Shown here: in pieces, positions 1-8,085 of the stretch
How the letters are laid out: the number at the start of each line of letters is the position of its first letter
Numbering within the stretch: position 1 is the stretch's first letter
Source of the DNA: Flavobacteriaceae bacterium
GTDB lineage: Bacteria > Bacteroidota > Bacteroidia > Flavobacteriales > Flavobacteriaceae
Direction: 5' to 3'
Assembly: GCA_013373385.1 (NCBI GenBank)
Contig: JABXHX010000010.1
Location: 1 to 64,000 of the forward strand
Length of the DNA stretch: 64,000 nucleotides
Program-made: the position numbers and the translations under genes
Notes under the pieces: model-generated
What the model saw: the letters and a program-made list of their open reading frames with translations, nothing else
Database searches by the model: none
What the model was told of the DNA's origin: nothing

Positions 1-41
1 AACAATAAATTTGAATAGATTAGAAATATAAACAGTTCTAA

Positions 42-593
42 TTAGGGGAAGCTTACATTATCTGGCGCTTTAATCTGCGTTCCTAAATCATCGTATTCCC
101 TATTAAGTTTTGTTTCTATTGTCTTATCGTACCCTTTTACATTAAACTCTGACCCAAAAAATTTCTTACCATATATTGTCTTACCGCTTCTCATATTATC
201 AAATTCTTTCATTCCATAAAGAATAAATAAATTATTAAATTGCTCCAAGTATTCTATATTAACAGCAACTTCTATTCGTTTCAATTTAAGATGTTCACTC
301 TGTATTTTTAATTTAGATTCTATTTGCTCAATAGCGTTATTTAACTCAGAGAAAGTAAAGTCAGAATAATTATTGCTATTTATGAATTTATGTAATGAGT
401 TTTCAATGGTGAGTCTACCTCCTGTTATTTTTATAACTAAGTTTCTATATGATGCACTATGACATCTATATTTTCCTTCAAAATTATAACGTGGATAAAA
501 GGTTTCTCCAAATAAATTAAATGGCTTTGTAGATGAAGGAATAGAATATACGTTTTCCACATCCTCCGCTTTGAAGTTATCTATCATTTTCAT
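42..593 (-). CDS. Truncated phage/plasmid replication initiator (gene II/X-like)
   Basis: A 183-residue protein whose middle resembles the replication initiators of filamentous phages and small plasmids of Bacteroidota (gpII/X family). It has an 'NSLHKF..SNNYSDF' segment, a helix rich in Glu/Ile/Lys, 'LKRIEVAVNIE', and the late 'VKGYDKT' motif. Such proteins normally exceed 300 residues and nick the origin to start rolling-circle replication. This one stops soon after the YDK motif, so it is probably decayed. A different - strand frame stays open from the stop to the window edge (41 bases), compatible with but not proving a frameshift. No capsid, integrase or origin is seen beside it. Start taken at the ATG at 591-593; a second ATG lies 6 bases in. 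The family call comes from remembered motif pattern and is moderately sure. Confidence 0.5.
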   Translation of the reverse strand: MKMIDNFKAEDVENVYSIPSSTKPFNLFGETFYPRYNFEGKYRCHSASYRNLVIKITGGRLTIENSLHKFINSNNYSDFTFSELNNAIEQIESKLKIQSEHLKLKRIEVAVNIEYLEQFNNLFILYGMKEFDNMRSGKTIYGKKFFGSEFNVKGYDKTIETKLNREYDDLGTQIKAPDNVSFP

Positions 594-732
594 TAAAATG
601 ATAGGTTATTAGCACTCGTATTACTGACTATTGGATATAATCCAGACTCTTCCAGCAAAGTCTTTAGTTTATATATATTTTTAAAATCTAGATAAACTTG
701 GTTTGAAAATAATTTCGTCTTGTGTACAAGGT

Positions 733-768
733 AAAACTCTAGCTTTTCAGCTAGAGTTTTTGTTTTTT
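733..768 (+). terminator. Intrinsic terminator left of galE
   Basis: Perfect 11-bp stem AAAACTCTAGC (733-743) / GCTAGAGTTTT (750-760) with a 6-nt loop, followed by TGTTTTTT. No complete + strand gene precedes it in the window, so it looks like the orphan end of a lost + strand transcript beside the replication-protein remnant. Confidence 0.8.
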
Positions 769-811
769 AAAAACTTTGCAATTATATATTCTTATTCTTT
801 TCTATTTGATT

Positions 812-819
812 TATATTTG
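812..819 (+). promoter_or_regulatory. galE -7 promoter element
   Basis: TATATTTG matches the Bacteroidota -7 consensus TAnnTTTG and lies 21 nt before the galE ATG. No clear TTG at -33. Confidence 0.55.
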
Positions 820-840
820 AGCTTCATAAAAAACATTTAA

Positions 841-1857
841 ATGAAAATATTAGTTACTGGTGGATTAGGTTATATTGGCTCTCATGTAGTTGTTGAGTTG
901 TTAAACGAAAATTTTGAAGTGGTTATTCTAGACAACTTATCTAACTCATCTGAAAATGTTTTAGATGGAATTACTGCTATCACTCATAAGAAACCAGAAT
1001 TTATTAAATTAGATTTAAGAGAGAAATCTGCCGTTCAAGATTTTTTTAAAAAGTATAGCGATGTATCTGGAGTCATCCATTTTGCGGCATCAAAAGCAGT
1101 TGGAGAAAGTGTTGAGTTACCGTTATTGTATTACGAAAACAACCTTAACACACTCATCTATTTGTTAAGTCAATTAAAAGACAAAAACAACGCTCAGTTT
1201 ATTTTTAGTTCATCGTGTACCGTGTATGGGCAAGCAGACGAATTACCAATTACTGAATCTGCACCGACAAAACCAGCAGAATCTCCTTACGGAAACACCA
1301 AGCAAATAGGCGAAGAAATCATTAAAGATATTTGCAAGGTTACTCCGAACTTAAATGCAATTGCCTTGCGTTATTTTAATCCAATAGGCGCCCATGAATC
1401 TGCTGAAATTGGCGAGCTACCTCTAGGTGTTCCTCAAAATTTAGTTCCATACATTACCCAAACTGCAATTGGCATGAGAGAAGAATTATCTGTGTTTGGA
1501 GATGATTATCCTACTGAAGACGGTACCTGTATTAGAGATTATATACATGTAGTAGACTTAGCTAAAGCACATGTAGCTGCTTTAAAAAGACTTGTTAATG
1601 CTAAGAACAAAGATAATTTTGAAGTCTTTAATATTGGAACAGGTAAAGGCTCTTCTGTATTAGAAGTGATTACGGCTTTTGAAAAAGTTTCTAACACAAA
1701 ATTAAACTATAAAATTGTTGACAGACGAGAAGGAGATATTACTGCTGCTTATGCAGATACACACAAAGCAAATACTGAGCTTGGTTGGAAATCTATCTAT
1801 TCGTTAGAAAAAGCCTTATTGTCTTCTTGGAAGTGGGAACAGAAAATTAGAAGCTAG
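841..1857 (+). CDS. galE: UDP-glucose 4-epimerase
   Basis: Interconverts UDP-galactose and UDP-glucose in the Leloir pathway and supplies UDP-galactose for surface glycans; cytoplasmic. The 338-residue length is normal for the short-chain dehydrogenase epimerases. The NAD-binding glycine motif GGLGYIGSH is at residues 7-15, the active-site Ser segment SSSCTVYG is near 123-130, and the YxxxK pair is Y150/K154. The start at 841 follows a TAnnTTTG promoter and puts the Rossmann motif at the very N-terminus. The gene faces galK, and the two stop codons share the 4 bases CTAG. No galT or galM is seen in the window. Confidence 0.95.
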   Translation: MKILVTGGLGYIGSHVVVELLNENFEVVILDNLSNSSENVLDGITAITHKKPEFIKLDLREKSAVQDFFKKYSDVSGVIHFAASKAVGESVELPLLYYENNLNTLIYLLSQLKDKNNAQFIFSSSCTVYGQADELPITESAPTKPAESPYGNTKQIGEEIIKDICKVTPNLNAIALRYFNPIGAHESAEIGELPLGVPQNLVPYITQTAIGMREELSVFGDDYPTEDGTCIRDYIHVVDLAKAHVAALKRLVNAKNKDNFEVFNIGTGKGSSVLEVITAFEKVSNTKLNYKIVDRREGDITAAYADTHKANTELGWKSIYSLEKALLSSWKWEQKIRS

Positions 1858-3005
1858 TTCACTCTAAAAACCCCTTTTCCTAAAGTAACAGTGTAAAAAC
1901 TACATGGTTTGTAAAACTTTTTGATATACGCCTCTTCTACTTCTTTTTTAAACTGCTCTATTTCTGTAGCTTTCAAAAGGTTTATGGTACAACCACCAAA
2001 ACCACCACCCATCATTCTTGCTCCGATTACAGCAGCACTTTCTTTTGCACAACTGACTAAAAAATCCAGTTCGGCACAGCTAACATTGTATTGCTGCTGC
2101 AACCCATTGTGTGACGCAAATAACAGTTCTCCAAATCGTTTTAAATCATTTTTTTCTAAAGACTCTGCAGCTGCTAAAACCCTCCTGTTTTCTTCCAAAA
2201 CATATAGTGCTTTTTGAAAATCTGCTTCAGACAAGTCTTTTTCTATAGATTGCAAGTCGCTTATTGCTACTTCTCTTAATGATGTTACACCTAATTTAGC
2301 TGCTACACTTTCGCATACATTTCTTCTATCGTTATAAGCACTATCAGCCAAACTGTGTTTTACATTTGTGTTAATAAGAAGTAATTTGTATTGATTAAAT
2401 TTTACTTGATAGGTTTTAGATGCTAAGGTTTTGCAATCTAACAATAATGCCGAATCTTGCACACCAAACATACTTGCAAACTGATCCATGATTCCGCATT
2501 TTACTTCCACAAAATCGTGTTCTGCTTTTTGAGAAATGGCAATCATTTCTTTTTTAGACAGTTTTAAATCAAACAATTCGTTCAGTCCAAAAACAATGCT
2601 ATTTTCTAAGGCTGCAGAAGATGATAAACCAGCACCTGAAGGTAAGTCTCCCGCAAAAACAATATCAAAATTTTCGGTTAATTTGCTTTTTTCTTGCACT
2701 CCTGACACAACACCCAACACATAATTTAACCACCAATTATTGGTTACTGGTTTTAAGTGATCTAACAAAAATGTTTCTGACCTATTTTTATCAATTGCGT
2801 AAACCTCGCAGCTATCTTTATTGTTTTTTTGAATGGCACACACAATTCCTTTATCAATTGCTGCAGGAAACACAAATCCGTTATTATAATCTGTGTGTTC
2901 CCCTATCAAATTAATTCTTCCAGGAGAAAAAATCAAAAGAGGTTCTTTTCCAAACCTTTTTTGAAACTCTAATTCAACTTTTTGTGCCAATGCATTATTT
3001 GCCAT
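1854..3005 (-). CDS. galK: Galactokinase
   Basis: Phosphorylates galactose to galactose-1-phosphate with ATP, the first step of the Leloir pathway; GHMP kinase superfamily. The galactose-recognition motif GRINLIGEHTDYNNG is at residues 29-43, the GHMP ATP loop GAGLSSSAAL lies near 123, the catalytic Asp is in 'KCGIMDQFAS' near 175, and the third motif GGGFGGCTINL is near 335. Length (383) is typical. Convergent with galE, sharing 4 bases at the stop codons, so no space remains for a terminator between them. A long 5' region (3006-3327) with a dyad precedes it. Confidence 0.95.
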   Translation of the reverse strand: MANNALAQKVELEFQKRFGKEPLLIFSPGRINLIGEHTDYNNGFVFPAAIDKGIVCAIQKNNKDSCEVYAIDKNRSETFLLDHLKPVTNNWWLNYVLGVVSGVQEKSKLTENFDIVFAGDLPSGAGLSSSAALENSIVFGLNELFDLKLSKKEMIAISQKAEHDFVEVKCGIMDQFASMFGVQDSALLLDCKTLASKTYQVKFNQYKLLLINTNVKHSLADSAYNDRRNVCESVAAKLGVTSLREVAISDLQSIEKDLSEADFQKALYVLEENRRVLAAAESLEKNDLKRFGELLFASHNGLQQQYNVSCAELDFLVSCAKESAAVIGARMMGGGFGGCTINLLKATEIEQFKKEVEEAYIKKFYKPCSFYTVTLGKGVFRVN

Positions 3006-3327
3006 AAATAACTTATAAAAAACTCACAATGTATAACTTAGAAATCACACCTGCTAAGTGAGTTTAAAAACAGAAAGCATTCAATAATATTTTTATGCAA
3101 TACTAATTAAAATCTACCATTTTTAAACCAACTACTCCAAGAAATCTATCAGTTATTTTTACCACTCATTTTTTTTATTTGTATTGATTTCTTTCAGATT
3201 AGTCATCGGCCCTAATTATTATGGATACAAACCCTTTTGATTAGAAATTACGAACTACAAATTTTAGTATTTGATTTGTAATAAATATTTATGACAAAAA
3301 TACTTTTAATTATAGCTAGTATAAAAC
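3006..3327. other. Intergenic region upstream of galK, with interrupted dyad
   Basis: 322 bases without a supported gene. Just upstream of galK is an interrupted inverted repeat: AAACTCAC (3020-3027) plus ACTTAG (3036-3041) on one side can pair with CTAAGTGAGTTT (3054-3065). It could be an operator or a 5'-UTR hairpin. The rest is AT-rich with no clear promoter motif, ORF or terminator, although it should contain the galK promoter. Confidence 0.4.
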
Positions 3328-4425
3328 CTATTTATCAACTTGTAGCATCTCTTTTGTAGCAACCGTTCTAAAACCAACATGGTCTGAACCTGTATCAGCA
3401 CTTGTGCCCATTTTTGCCGAAATTCTAAAACTAGCACAGTACGATTCGTGGCACAAAAATGAACCTCCTTTAATAATGTATTCTACTTGATATGGGTTGG
3501 TCGGGCTGTATGAGGTACTTGCTCCTTTAGGATTGTGTATAATTTTAGAAGTATCTAATTCTTTGTAATAATTTACATTGTATAAATCATTGGTTAGCTC
3601 CCAAACATTTCCTAACATATCGTACAAACCTATACTGTTTGGTGGATATTTTTTTACGGGAGCTAAATATTTGAATCCGTCTTTATCTATATTCTTTGTT
3701 GGAAACACACCTTGCCAAGTATTTGCATTTTTATTTAACATTGATTGCTTATTACCCCAAGTAAAAATAGTTGCTGTTTCATTTCCCAAAGCTGCAGACT
3801 CCCACTCTGCTTCTGTTGGCAATCTTCTGTTTGCCCATTTACAGTAAGCCAAAGCATCTTCTCTAGCAATATGTACTACAGGAAAATCATCCTTACCTTG
3901 TATTGAGGATTTTGGCCCCTGCGGATGTCTCCAATTTGCACCGCTCTTCCACGTCCACCATTGCGCATAATTTTGCATTCCTACTACAGCTTTTACATGT
4001 TTATTAAAAATTAAACTTCCTGGCTGCAATAAAGAATCGTGTGGTTTTTGAGTACCACTTGGCAATTGTTTTTTTAACGCATTCCAATCAATTTTTCTTT
4101 CAGCAACAGTCACATAATTAGTTGCAGCTACAAAGGCTTTAAACTGAGCATTGGTAACTTCGGTTTTATCAATAAAAAATCCATCTACCTTAACTTTATG
4201 TGCTGGTTTTTCTCTTTGCATTGCATACTTATCTGTTGCTTTTGCACCTTGTAAAAAAGTCTTTGTTTGTACCCAAACCATTCCTTTGGGCATCTTACCT
4301 GTGAGGTCTTCTATAGTTCTTTTTTGCTTTGTATTGTCTTTTTCACAACTCAATACCCAAAAAAGCACAAGCAATAAGCTCATGAAACAGATAAAAGCTT
4401 TTTTCTTTACAATTTGCATAAACAT
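3328..4425 (-). CDS. Formylglycine-generating enzyme-like lipoprotein (SUMF1 family)
   Basis: Predicted outer- or inner-membrane lipoprotein: hydrophobic segment and lipobox WVLSC, lipidated Cys27. The rest is one FGE-sulfatase domain running from 'MVWVQTKTFLQG' to the end. The C-terminal block 'KGGSFLCHESYCASFR' carries the Cys pair (C325, C330) corresponding to the catalytic cysteines of true formylglycine-generating enzymes, and 'HVGFR' closes the fold. Relatives such as gliding protein GldK share the fold but usually lack this pair. The likely role is oxidation of a Cys/Ser in type I sulfatases to formylglycine, but no sulfatase is in the window. Next to galK/galE, so a link to sulfated galactans is possible but unproven. 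Confidence 0.75.
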   Translation of the reverse strand: MFMQIVKKKAFICFMSLLLVLFWVLSCEKDNTKQKRTIEDLTGKMPKGMVWVQTKTFLQGAKATDKYAMQREKPAHKVKVDGFFIDKTEVTNAQFKAFVAATNYVTVAERKIDWNALKKQLPSGTQKPHDSLLQPGSLIFNKHVKAVVGMQNYAQWWTWKSGANWRHPQGPKSSIQGKDDFPVVHIAREDALAYCKWANRRLPTEAEWESAALGNETATIFTWGNKQSMLNKNANTWQGVFPTKNIDKDGFKYLAPVKKYPPNSIGLYDMLGNVWELTNDLYNVNYYKELDTSKIIHNPKGASTSYSPTNPYQVEYIIKGGSFLCHESYCASFRISAKMGTSADTGSDHVGFRTVATKEMLQVDK

Positions 4426-4556
4426 ATCTAATTAAAAAGTAAAAAAGTAAAAACGCACCTTCTTACTAAGTTGAGTAAAAATACTAGAATTATTAGTAAA
4501 AGATTAAGAATGTTCCCTATATCTTTTTATATATTTGGTTTCCTAAAATTTTATCT

Positions 4557-5138
4557 ATGGACGAATTTATTTTATATGTAAAAATGGGCTTGTATCATGT
4601 GTTGGATTTTTCTGCCTACGATCATATCTTATTTTTAGTTGTATTGGCGGTAATTTTTTCTTTCAACCAACTTAAAAAAGTACTGTGGCTAATTACACTT
4701 TTTACCATTGGTCATACAATTACATTAGCACTTTCTGCTTACGGAATATTAAAAATTGATGTCAAAATTGTAGAATTTTTAATACCAGTTACCATATTTA
4801 TAACCGGTCTATTTAATCTTTTTAACTTAACTAAAACAGCTAAAAGCAAAGAAAATCTCAACTTGATTTTTGCCTTGTTTTTTGGATTGATTCACGGTTT
4901 AGGTTTCTCTAATTATTTTAGGAGGATGATTGGTAAAGAAGAAGACAAACTCTTCCCTTTATTAGAATTTGCTTTAGGGATAGAAATAGCACAAGTAATT
5001 ATTGTTTTAGGTATTTTAATCATTGGAACGCTGTTGCAATCGTTTTTTAAAGTTTCGAAAAGAGATTGGATTATGGTTACCTCATCCATCGTAATTGGTT
5101 TTGTAACACCTATGATGATTGAACGTGTTTTTTGGTAA
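4557..5138 (+). CDS. HupE/UreJ-like membrane protein
   Basis: 193 residues with about six membrane segments. Conserved-looking histidines sit in or near helices: 'GLYHVLDFSAYDHILF' near residues 12-27, 'FTIGHTITL' near 51 and 'FGLIHGLGFS' near 110. This pattern fits the HupE/UreJ family, members of which are linked to nickel or cobalt uptake; many Bacteroidota copies are uncharacterised. No hydrogenase or urease genes are nearby. Stands alone, upstream of the dCMP deaminase gene, which has its own promoter motif. Confidence 0.7.
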   Translation: MDEFILYVKMGLYHVLDFSAYDHILFLVVLAVIFSFNQLKKVLWLITLFTIGHTITLALSAYGILKIDVKIVEFLIPVTIFITGLFNLFNLTKTAKSKENLNLIFALFFGLIHGLGFSNYFRRMIGKEEDKLFPLLEFALGIEIAQVIIVLGILIIGTLLQSFFKVSKRDWIMVTSSIVIGFVTPMMIERVFW

Positions 5139-5168
5139 ATAATTAACGAAATGTTACATAAAACACAC

Positions 5169-5176
5169 TAATTTTG
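5169..5176 (+). promoter_or_regulatory. -7 promoter element abutting the dCMP deaminase start
   Basis: TAATTTTG matches TAnnTTTG. Only 4 bases separate it from the GTG start at 5181, so transcription would begin at or next to the start codon and give a nearly leaderless mRNA, unless a different promoter is used. Confidence 0.45.
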
Positions 5177-5180
5177 TTAC

Positions 5181-5606
5181 GTGGATACTAAAAAGCAACT
5201 TAAATACGACAGAGCATACCTTAAAATGGCTCAAGAATGGGGCAAACTTTCGCATTGCGAAAGAAAAAAAGTGGGTGCTTTAATCGTAAAAGGAAGAATG
5301 ATTATTTCTGATGGATTTAACGGTACTCCAACTGGCTTTGAAAATCCGTGTGAAGATGAAGACAATTACACCAAATGGTATGTGCTACATGCAGAAGCCA
5401 ATGCCATTTTAAAAGTTGCTTCTTCTACCCAATCTTGTAACGGAGCAACATTGTATATTACTCTATCTCCGTGTAAAGAATGTAGCAAACTCATCCACCA
5501 AGCGGGAATTAAAAGAGTTGTGTATGCAAACGCATACAAAGATGATTCGGGCTTAAAATTTTTAAAAAAAGCCGGTGTAGAATTAATGCAGTTAGCGTAT
5601 GAATAA
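5181..5606 (+). CDS. Deoxycytidylate deaminase (ComEB-like)
   Basis: Zinc-dependent deamination of dCMP to dUMP, feeding dTMP synthesis. The HAE motif (H70, E72) and PCKEC motif (C98, C101) supply the zinc ligands and catalytic Glu; 'SDGFNGTPTGF' is the substrate-loop signature of the dCMP branch. The start is GTG at 5181: the N-terminal 'KKQLKYDRAYLKMAQEWGKLSHC' stretch reads like a conserved part of the family, so the later ATG at 'MAQEW' would remove real protein. It overlaps the next gene by 8 nt (ATGAATAA), suggesting coupled translation. Confidence 0.88.
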   Translation: MDTKKQLKYDRAYLKMAQEWGKLSHCERKKVGALIVKGRMIISDGFNGTPTGFENPCEDEDNYTKWYVLHAEANAILKVASSTQSCNGATLYITLSPCKECSKLIHQAGIKRVVYANAYKDDSGLKFLKKAGVELMQLAYE

Positions 5607-7200
5607 AAATAATTATTTACCAATCTATTTTGCTTTTGCCATAATTATCGGAATTTTAATCGGTAGCTTTTTTAACGGTGGCACAAGTGCTAGTAACCTA
5701 TTTGCTAAAAAATCTTCTAACGAAGCTAAAATAAAACGACTTATAGATTACATTCAACAAGATTATGTAGACTCGGTAAACACCGATAATTTGTTAGATG
5801 GTGCCATCACTCAAATTTTAGGCAAATTAGATCCACATTCTGTTTACATTCCAAAAGAGAACTTACAAGAAGTTACCGAAAACATGCAAGGTAATTTTGT
5901 AGGGATTGGCGTACAGTTTAGAATGATAAAAGATTCTATCACAGTAATTCAACCCATTAAAGGTGGCCCAAGTATTAAAGCAGGGATAAAAGCAGGAGAT
6001 CGAATTTTAAAAGCAAATAACGACACCCTGTACGGTAAAAAATATACTAGCAATACCATCCCAAAATATTTAAAGGGGCAATCGGGTACAGAAGTGAACT
6101 TGCAAGTATACCGCAAAACAAACGATTCTCTGTTTAATGTTACCCTAAAAAGAGGAAAAGTAGCCATAAAAAGTGTAGAAGTTTCGTACATGATTAATGA
6201 TTCTATTGGCTACATCAAGCTAAAACGTTTTGCCAGAACCACCTATAAAGAATTTAAAAATGCGCTTAAAAAACTGCAAAAAAAGGGAATTACAGATTTG
6301 GTTTTAGACCTTAGAGGTAATGGCGGTGGTTATATAGATATTGCCAACAAAATAGTAGATGAGTTTCTAGAAGATGGTAAATTAATCGTCTTTACCAAAG
6401 ACAACAAAGGCAATATTGATGAATCGTACGCAACACATCGAGGTTCTTTTGAAAAAGGCGGTTTGTATGTTTTAATTGACCAAAACTCAGCCTCTGCATC
6501 AGAAATTGTTGCAGGAGCACTACAAGATAACGACAGAGGAGTTACCATTGGTAGACGCTCTTTTGGAAAAGGTTTAGTACAAGAAGAAAAAGATTTGGGC
6601 GATGGCTCTGCGATAAGGTTAACTATTGCTCGTTATTATACACCTACTGGAAGATCTATTCAAAAACCTTACGAAAAAGGAAACGGTAAAAAGTATTCTA
6701 GCGATATCAACAACAGAATTAAAAACGGAGAACTACTAAACAAAGACAGTATTAAAGTTGTAGATTCTCTTAAATACACCACGCCAAAAGGCAAAATTGT
6801 TTACGGCGGGGGCGGTATTGTTCCAGATGTTTTTGTAGCAATTGACACCACAGCTTATTTGAATAATTTTTACTTTAACACCATTCAAAATTTTGCTTTT
6901 GATTTGGTAGATAAAAATAGGAAAGAATTTTCTAAAGTAGCCTTAAATGATTTTATCAAATCATATGATATTGAGAAAGCCTACAAAACCTATCTAAATA
7001 AAATTAATGAAAGACTTTCTGACACCAGAAAACGTTTACACAAGCAATTTAATCCTACAAAAGAATCAGAAAAAACCATCAAACAATACTTAAAAGCCAC
7101 CATTGCAAATCAAATTTATGGAGATGAAGGTTTTTACAGAATTATTCAGTCTGATGACAAAATGCTCTTAAAAGTACTAGAGTTGGAAAGTAGCAATTAA
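5599..7200 (+). CDS. C-terminal processing peptidase, S41 family (CtpA-like)
   Basis: 533-residue periplasmic serine protease with an N-terminal membrane anchor (residues 7-25). A PDZ domain lies around residues 85-165, followed by the tail-specific protease fold. The Ser/Lys dyad is visible: S299 in 'NSASASEIVAGALQD' and K324 in 'SFGKGLVQ', with the 25-residue spacing known from E. coli Prc. A C-terminal extension (from about 440) is typical of Bacteroidota copies. It probably trims envelope proteins. Starts inside the dCMP deaminase gene (8-nt overlap). Confidence 0.92.
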   Translation: MNKNNYLPIYFAFAIIIGILIGSFFNGGTSASNLFAKKSSNEAKIKRLIDYIQQDYVDSVNTDNLLDGAITQILGKLDPHSVYIPKENLQEVTENMQGNFVGIGVQFRMIKDSITVIQPIKGGPSIKAGIKAGDRILKANNDTLYGKKYTSNTIPKYLKGQSGTEVNLQVYRKTNDSLFNVTLKRGKVAIKSVEVSYMINDSIGYIKLKRFARTTYKEFKNALKKLQKKGITDLVLDLRGNGGGYIDIANKIVDEFLEDGKLIVFTKDNKGNIDESYATHRGSFEKGGLYVLIDQNSASASEIVAGALQDNDRGVTIGRRSFGKGLVQEEKDLGDGSAIRLTIARYYTPTGRSIQKPYEKGNGKKYSSDINNRIKNGELLNKDSIKVVDSLKYTTPKGKIVYGGGGIVPDVFVAIDTTAYLNNFYFNTIQNFAFDLVDKNRKEFSKVALNDFIKSYDIEKAYKTYLNKINERLSDTRKRLHKQFNPTKESEKTIKQYLKATIANQIYGDEGFYRIIQSDDKMLLKVLELESSN

Positions 7201-7218
7201 TGCCGTTACTTTGTACCG

Positions 7219-7974
7219 ATGAAAATTACTGAAAATAAAAAAATTTATTTTGCTTCAGATCAGCATTTAGGAGCGCCAACACAAGAAAAAAGTTTTCCGA
7301 GGGAACAAAAATTTGTGGCTTGGTTAGACAAAATCAAAGAAGATGCAGCAGCTATTTTTTTATTGGGCGATTTATTTGATTTTTGGTTTGAATACAACAC
7401 CGTTGTTCCAAAAGGATTTGTACGTGTTTTAGGGAAATTAGCAGAGCTAAAAGACAGTGGAGTACCTATCTATTTTTTTGTTGGCAATCATGATTTATGG
7501 ATGAGAGATTACTTTGAAAAAGAATTAAACATTCCTGTATATCACAAACCGCAAGAATTTACTTTTAACAATACTACTTTTTTAATTGGTCATGGAGATG
7601 GTTTAGGCCCTGGAGACAAAGGCTACAAACGCATGAAAAAAGTTTTTACCTTTCCCTTTTTTCAATGGCTTTTTAAATGGTTGCATCCAGATGTAGGCAT
7701 GAAGTTGGGGCACTATTTATCTGTTAAAAACAAAGCCATTTCTGGAGATGAAGATGCGCAATTTTTAGGAGAAGAAAATGAATGGTTGGTACAGTATTGC
7801 AAACGAAAACTAGAAACCAAACACTTCGATTATTTTGTGTTTGGCCATCGTCATTTACCGCTTAATATCGATTTAAAAGATACCTGTAAATACATCAATC
7901 TAGGAGATTGGATTAGCCATTTTACTTATGGCGTTTTTGATGGAGAAACTCTTAAACTAAATACTTACAAATAG
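7219..7974 (+). CDS. lpxH: UDP-2,3-diacylglucosamine diphosphatase-like metallophosphoesterase
   Basis: Calcineurin-fold hydrolase of 251 residues. Metal-binding blocks appear in order: SDQH (D14, H16), 'LLGDLFDFWFEYN', 'VGNHDLWM', 'IGHGDGLGPGD' and 'FGHRHLP'. In lipid A synthesis LpxH cleaves UDP-2,3-diacylglucosamine to lipid X; the 'FDFWFEY' and 'GPGDKGYK' segments are typical of LpxH-like proteins. Acts at the cytoplasmic face of the inner membrane. It follows the S41 protease gene by 18 nt; a TA(n)TTTG-like TACTTTG (7206-7212) lies just upstream and may give it its own start. Confidence 0.85.
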   Translation: MKITENKKIYFASDQHLGAPTQEKSFPREQKFVAWLDKIKEDAAAIFLLGDLFDFWFEYNTVVPKGFVRVLGKLAELKDSGVPIYFFVGNHDLWMRDYFEKELNIPVYHKPQEFTFNNTTFLIGHGDGLGPGDKGYKRMKKVFTFPFFQWLFKWLHPDVGMKLGHYLSVKNKAISGDEDAQFLGEENEWLVQYCKRKLETKHFDYFVFGHRHLPLNIDLKDTCKYINLGDWISHFTYGVFDGETLKLNTYK

Positions 7975-8040
7975 TAGTTTTTAGCAATTTTTACGTAAAT
8001 CTTTAGCATTCTTTTAACAAGAAAAAAAATGCTATTATTG

Positions 8041-8048
8041 TAGCTTTG
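8041..8048 (+). promoter_or_regulatory. -7 element of the moxR-bat operon
   Basis: TAGCTTTG, exact TAnnTTTG match, 37 nt before the moxR ATG. No obvious -33 TTG. Likely drives the whole Bat operon. Confidence 0.6.
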
Positions 8049-8085
8049 TTTTCACTAAATTTAGAATCACACTTAAAATACTAAA

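Noticed and set aside
594-732. tRNA-derived attachment site or dif site beside the replication-protein remnant
   Set aside because: No tRNA 3' end, TTCGANNC loop or dif-like 28-mer could be recognised; only weak short dyads.
2536-2914. + strand open frames inside galK
   Set aside because: Antisense to an intact, well-conserved galactokinase; no family resemblance.
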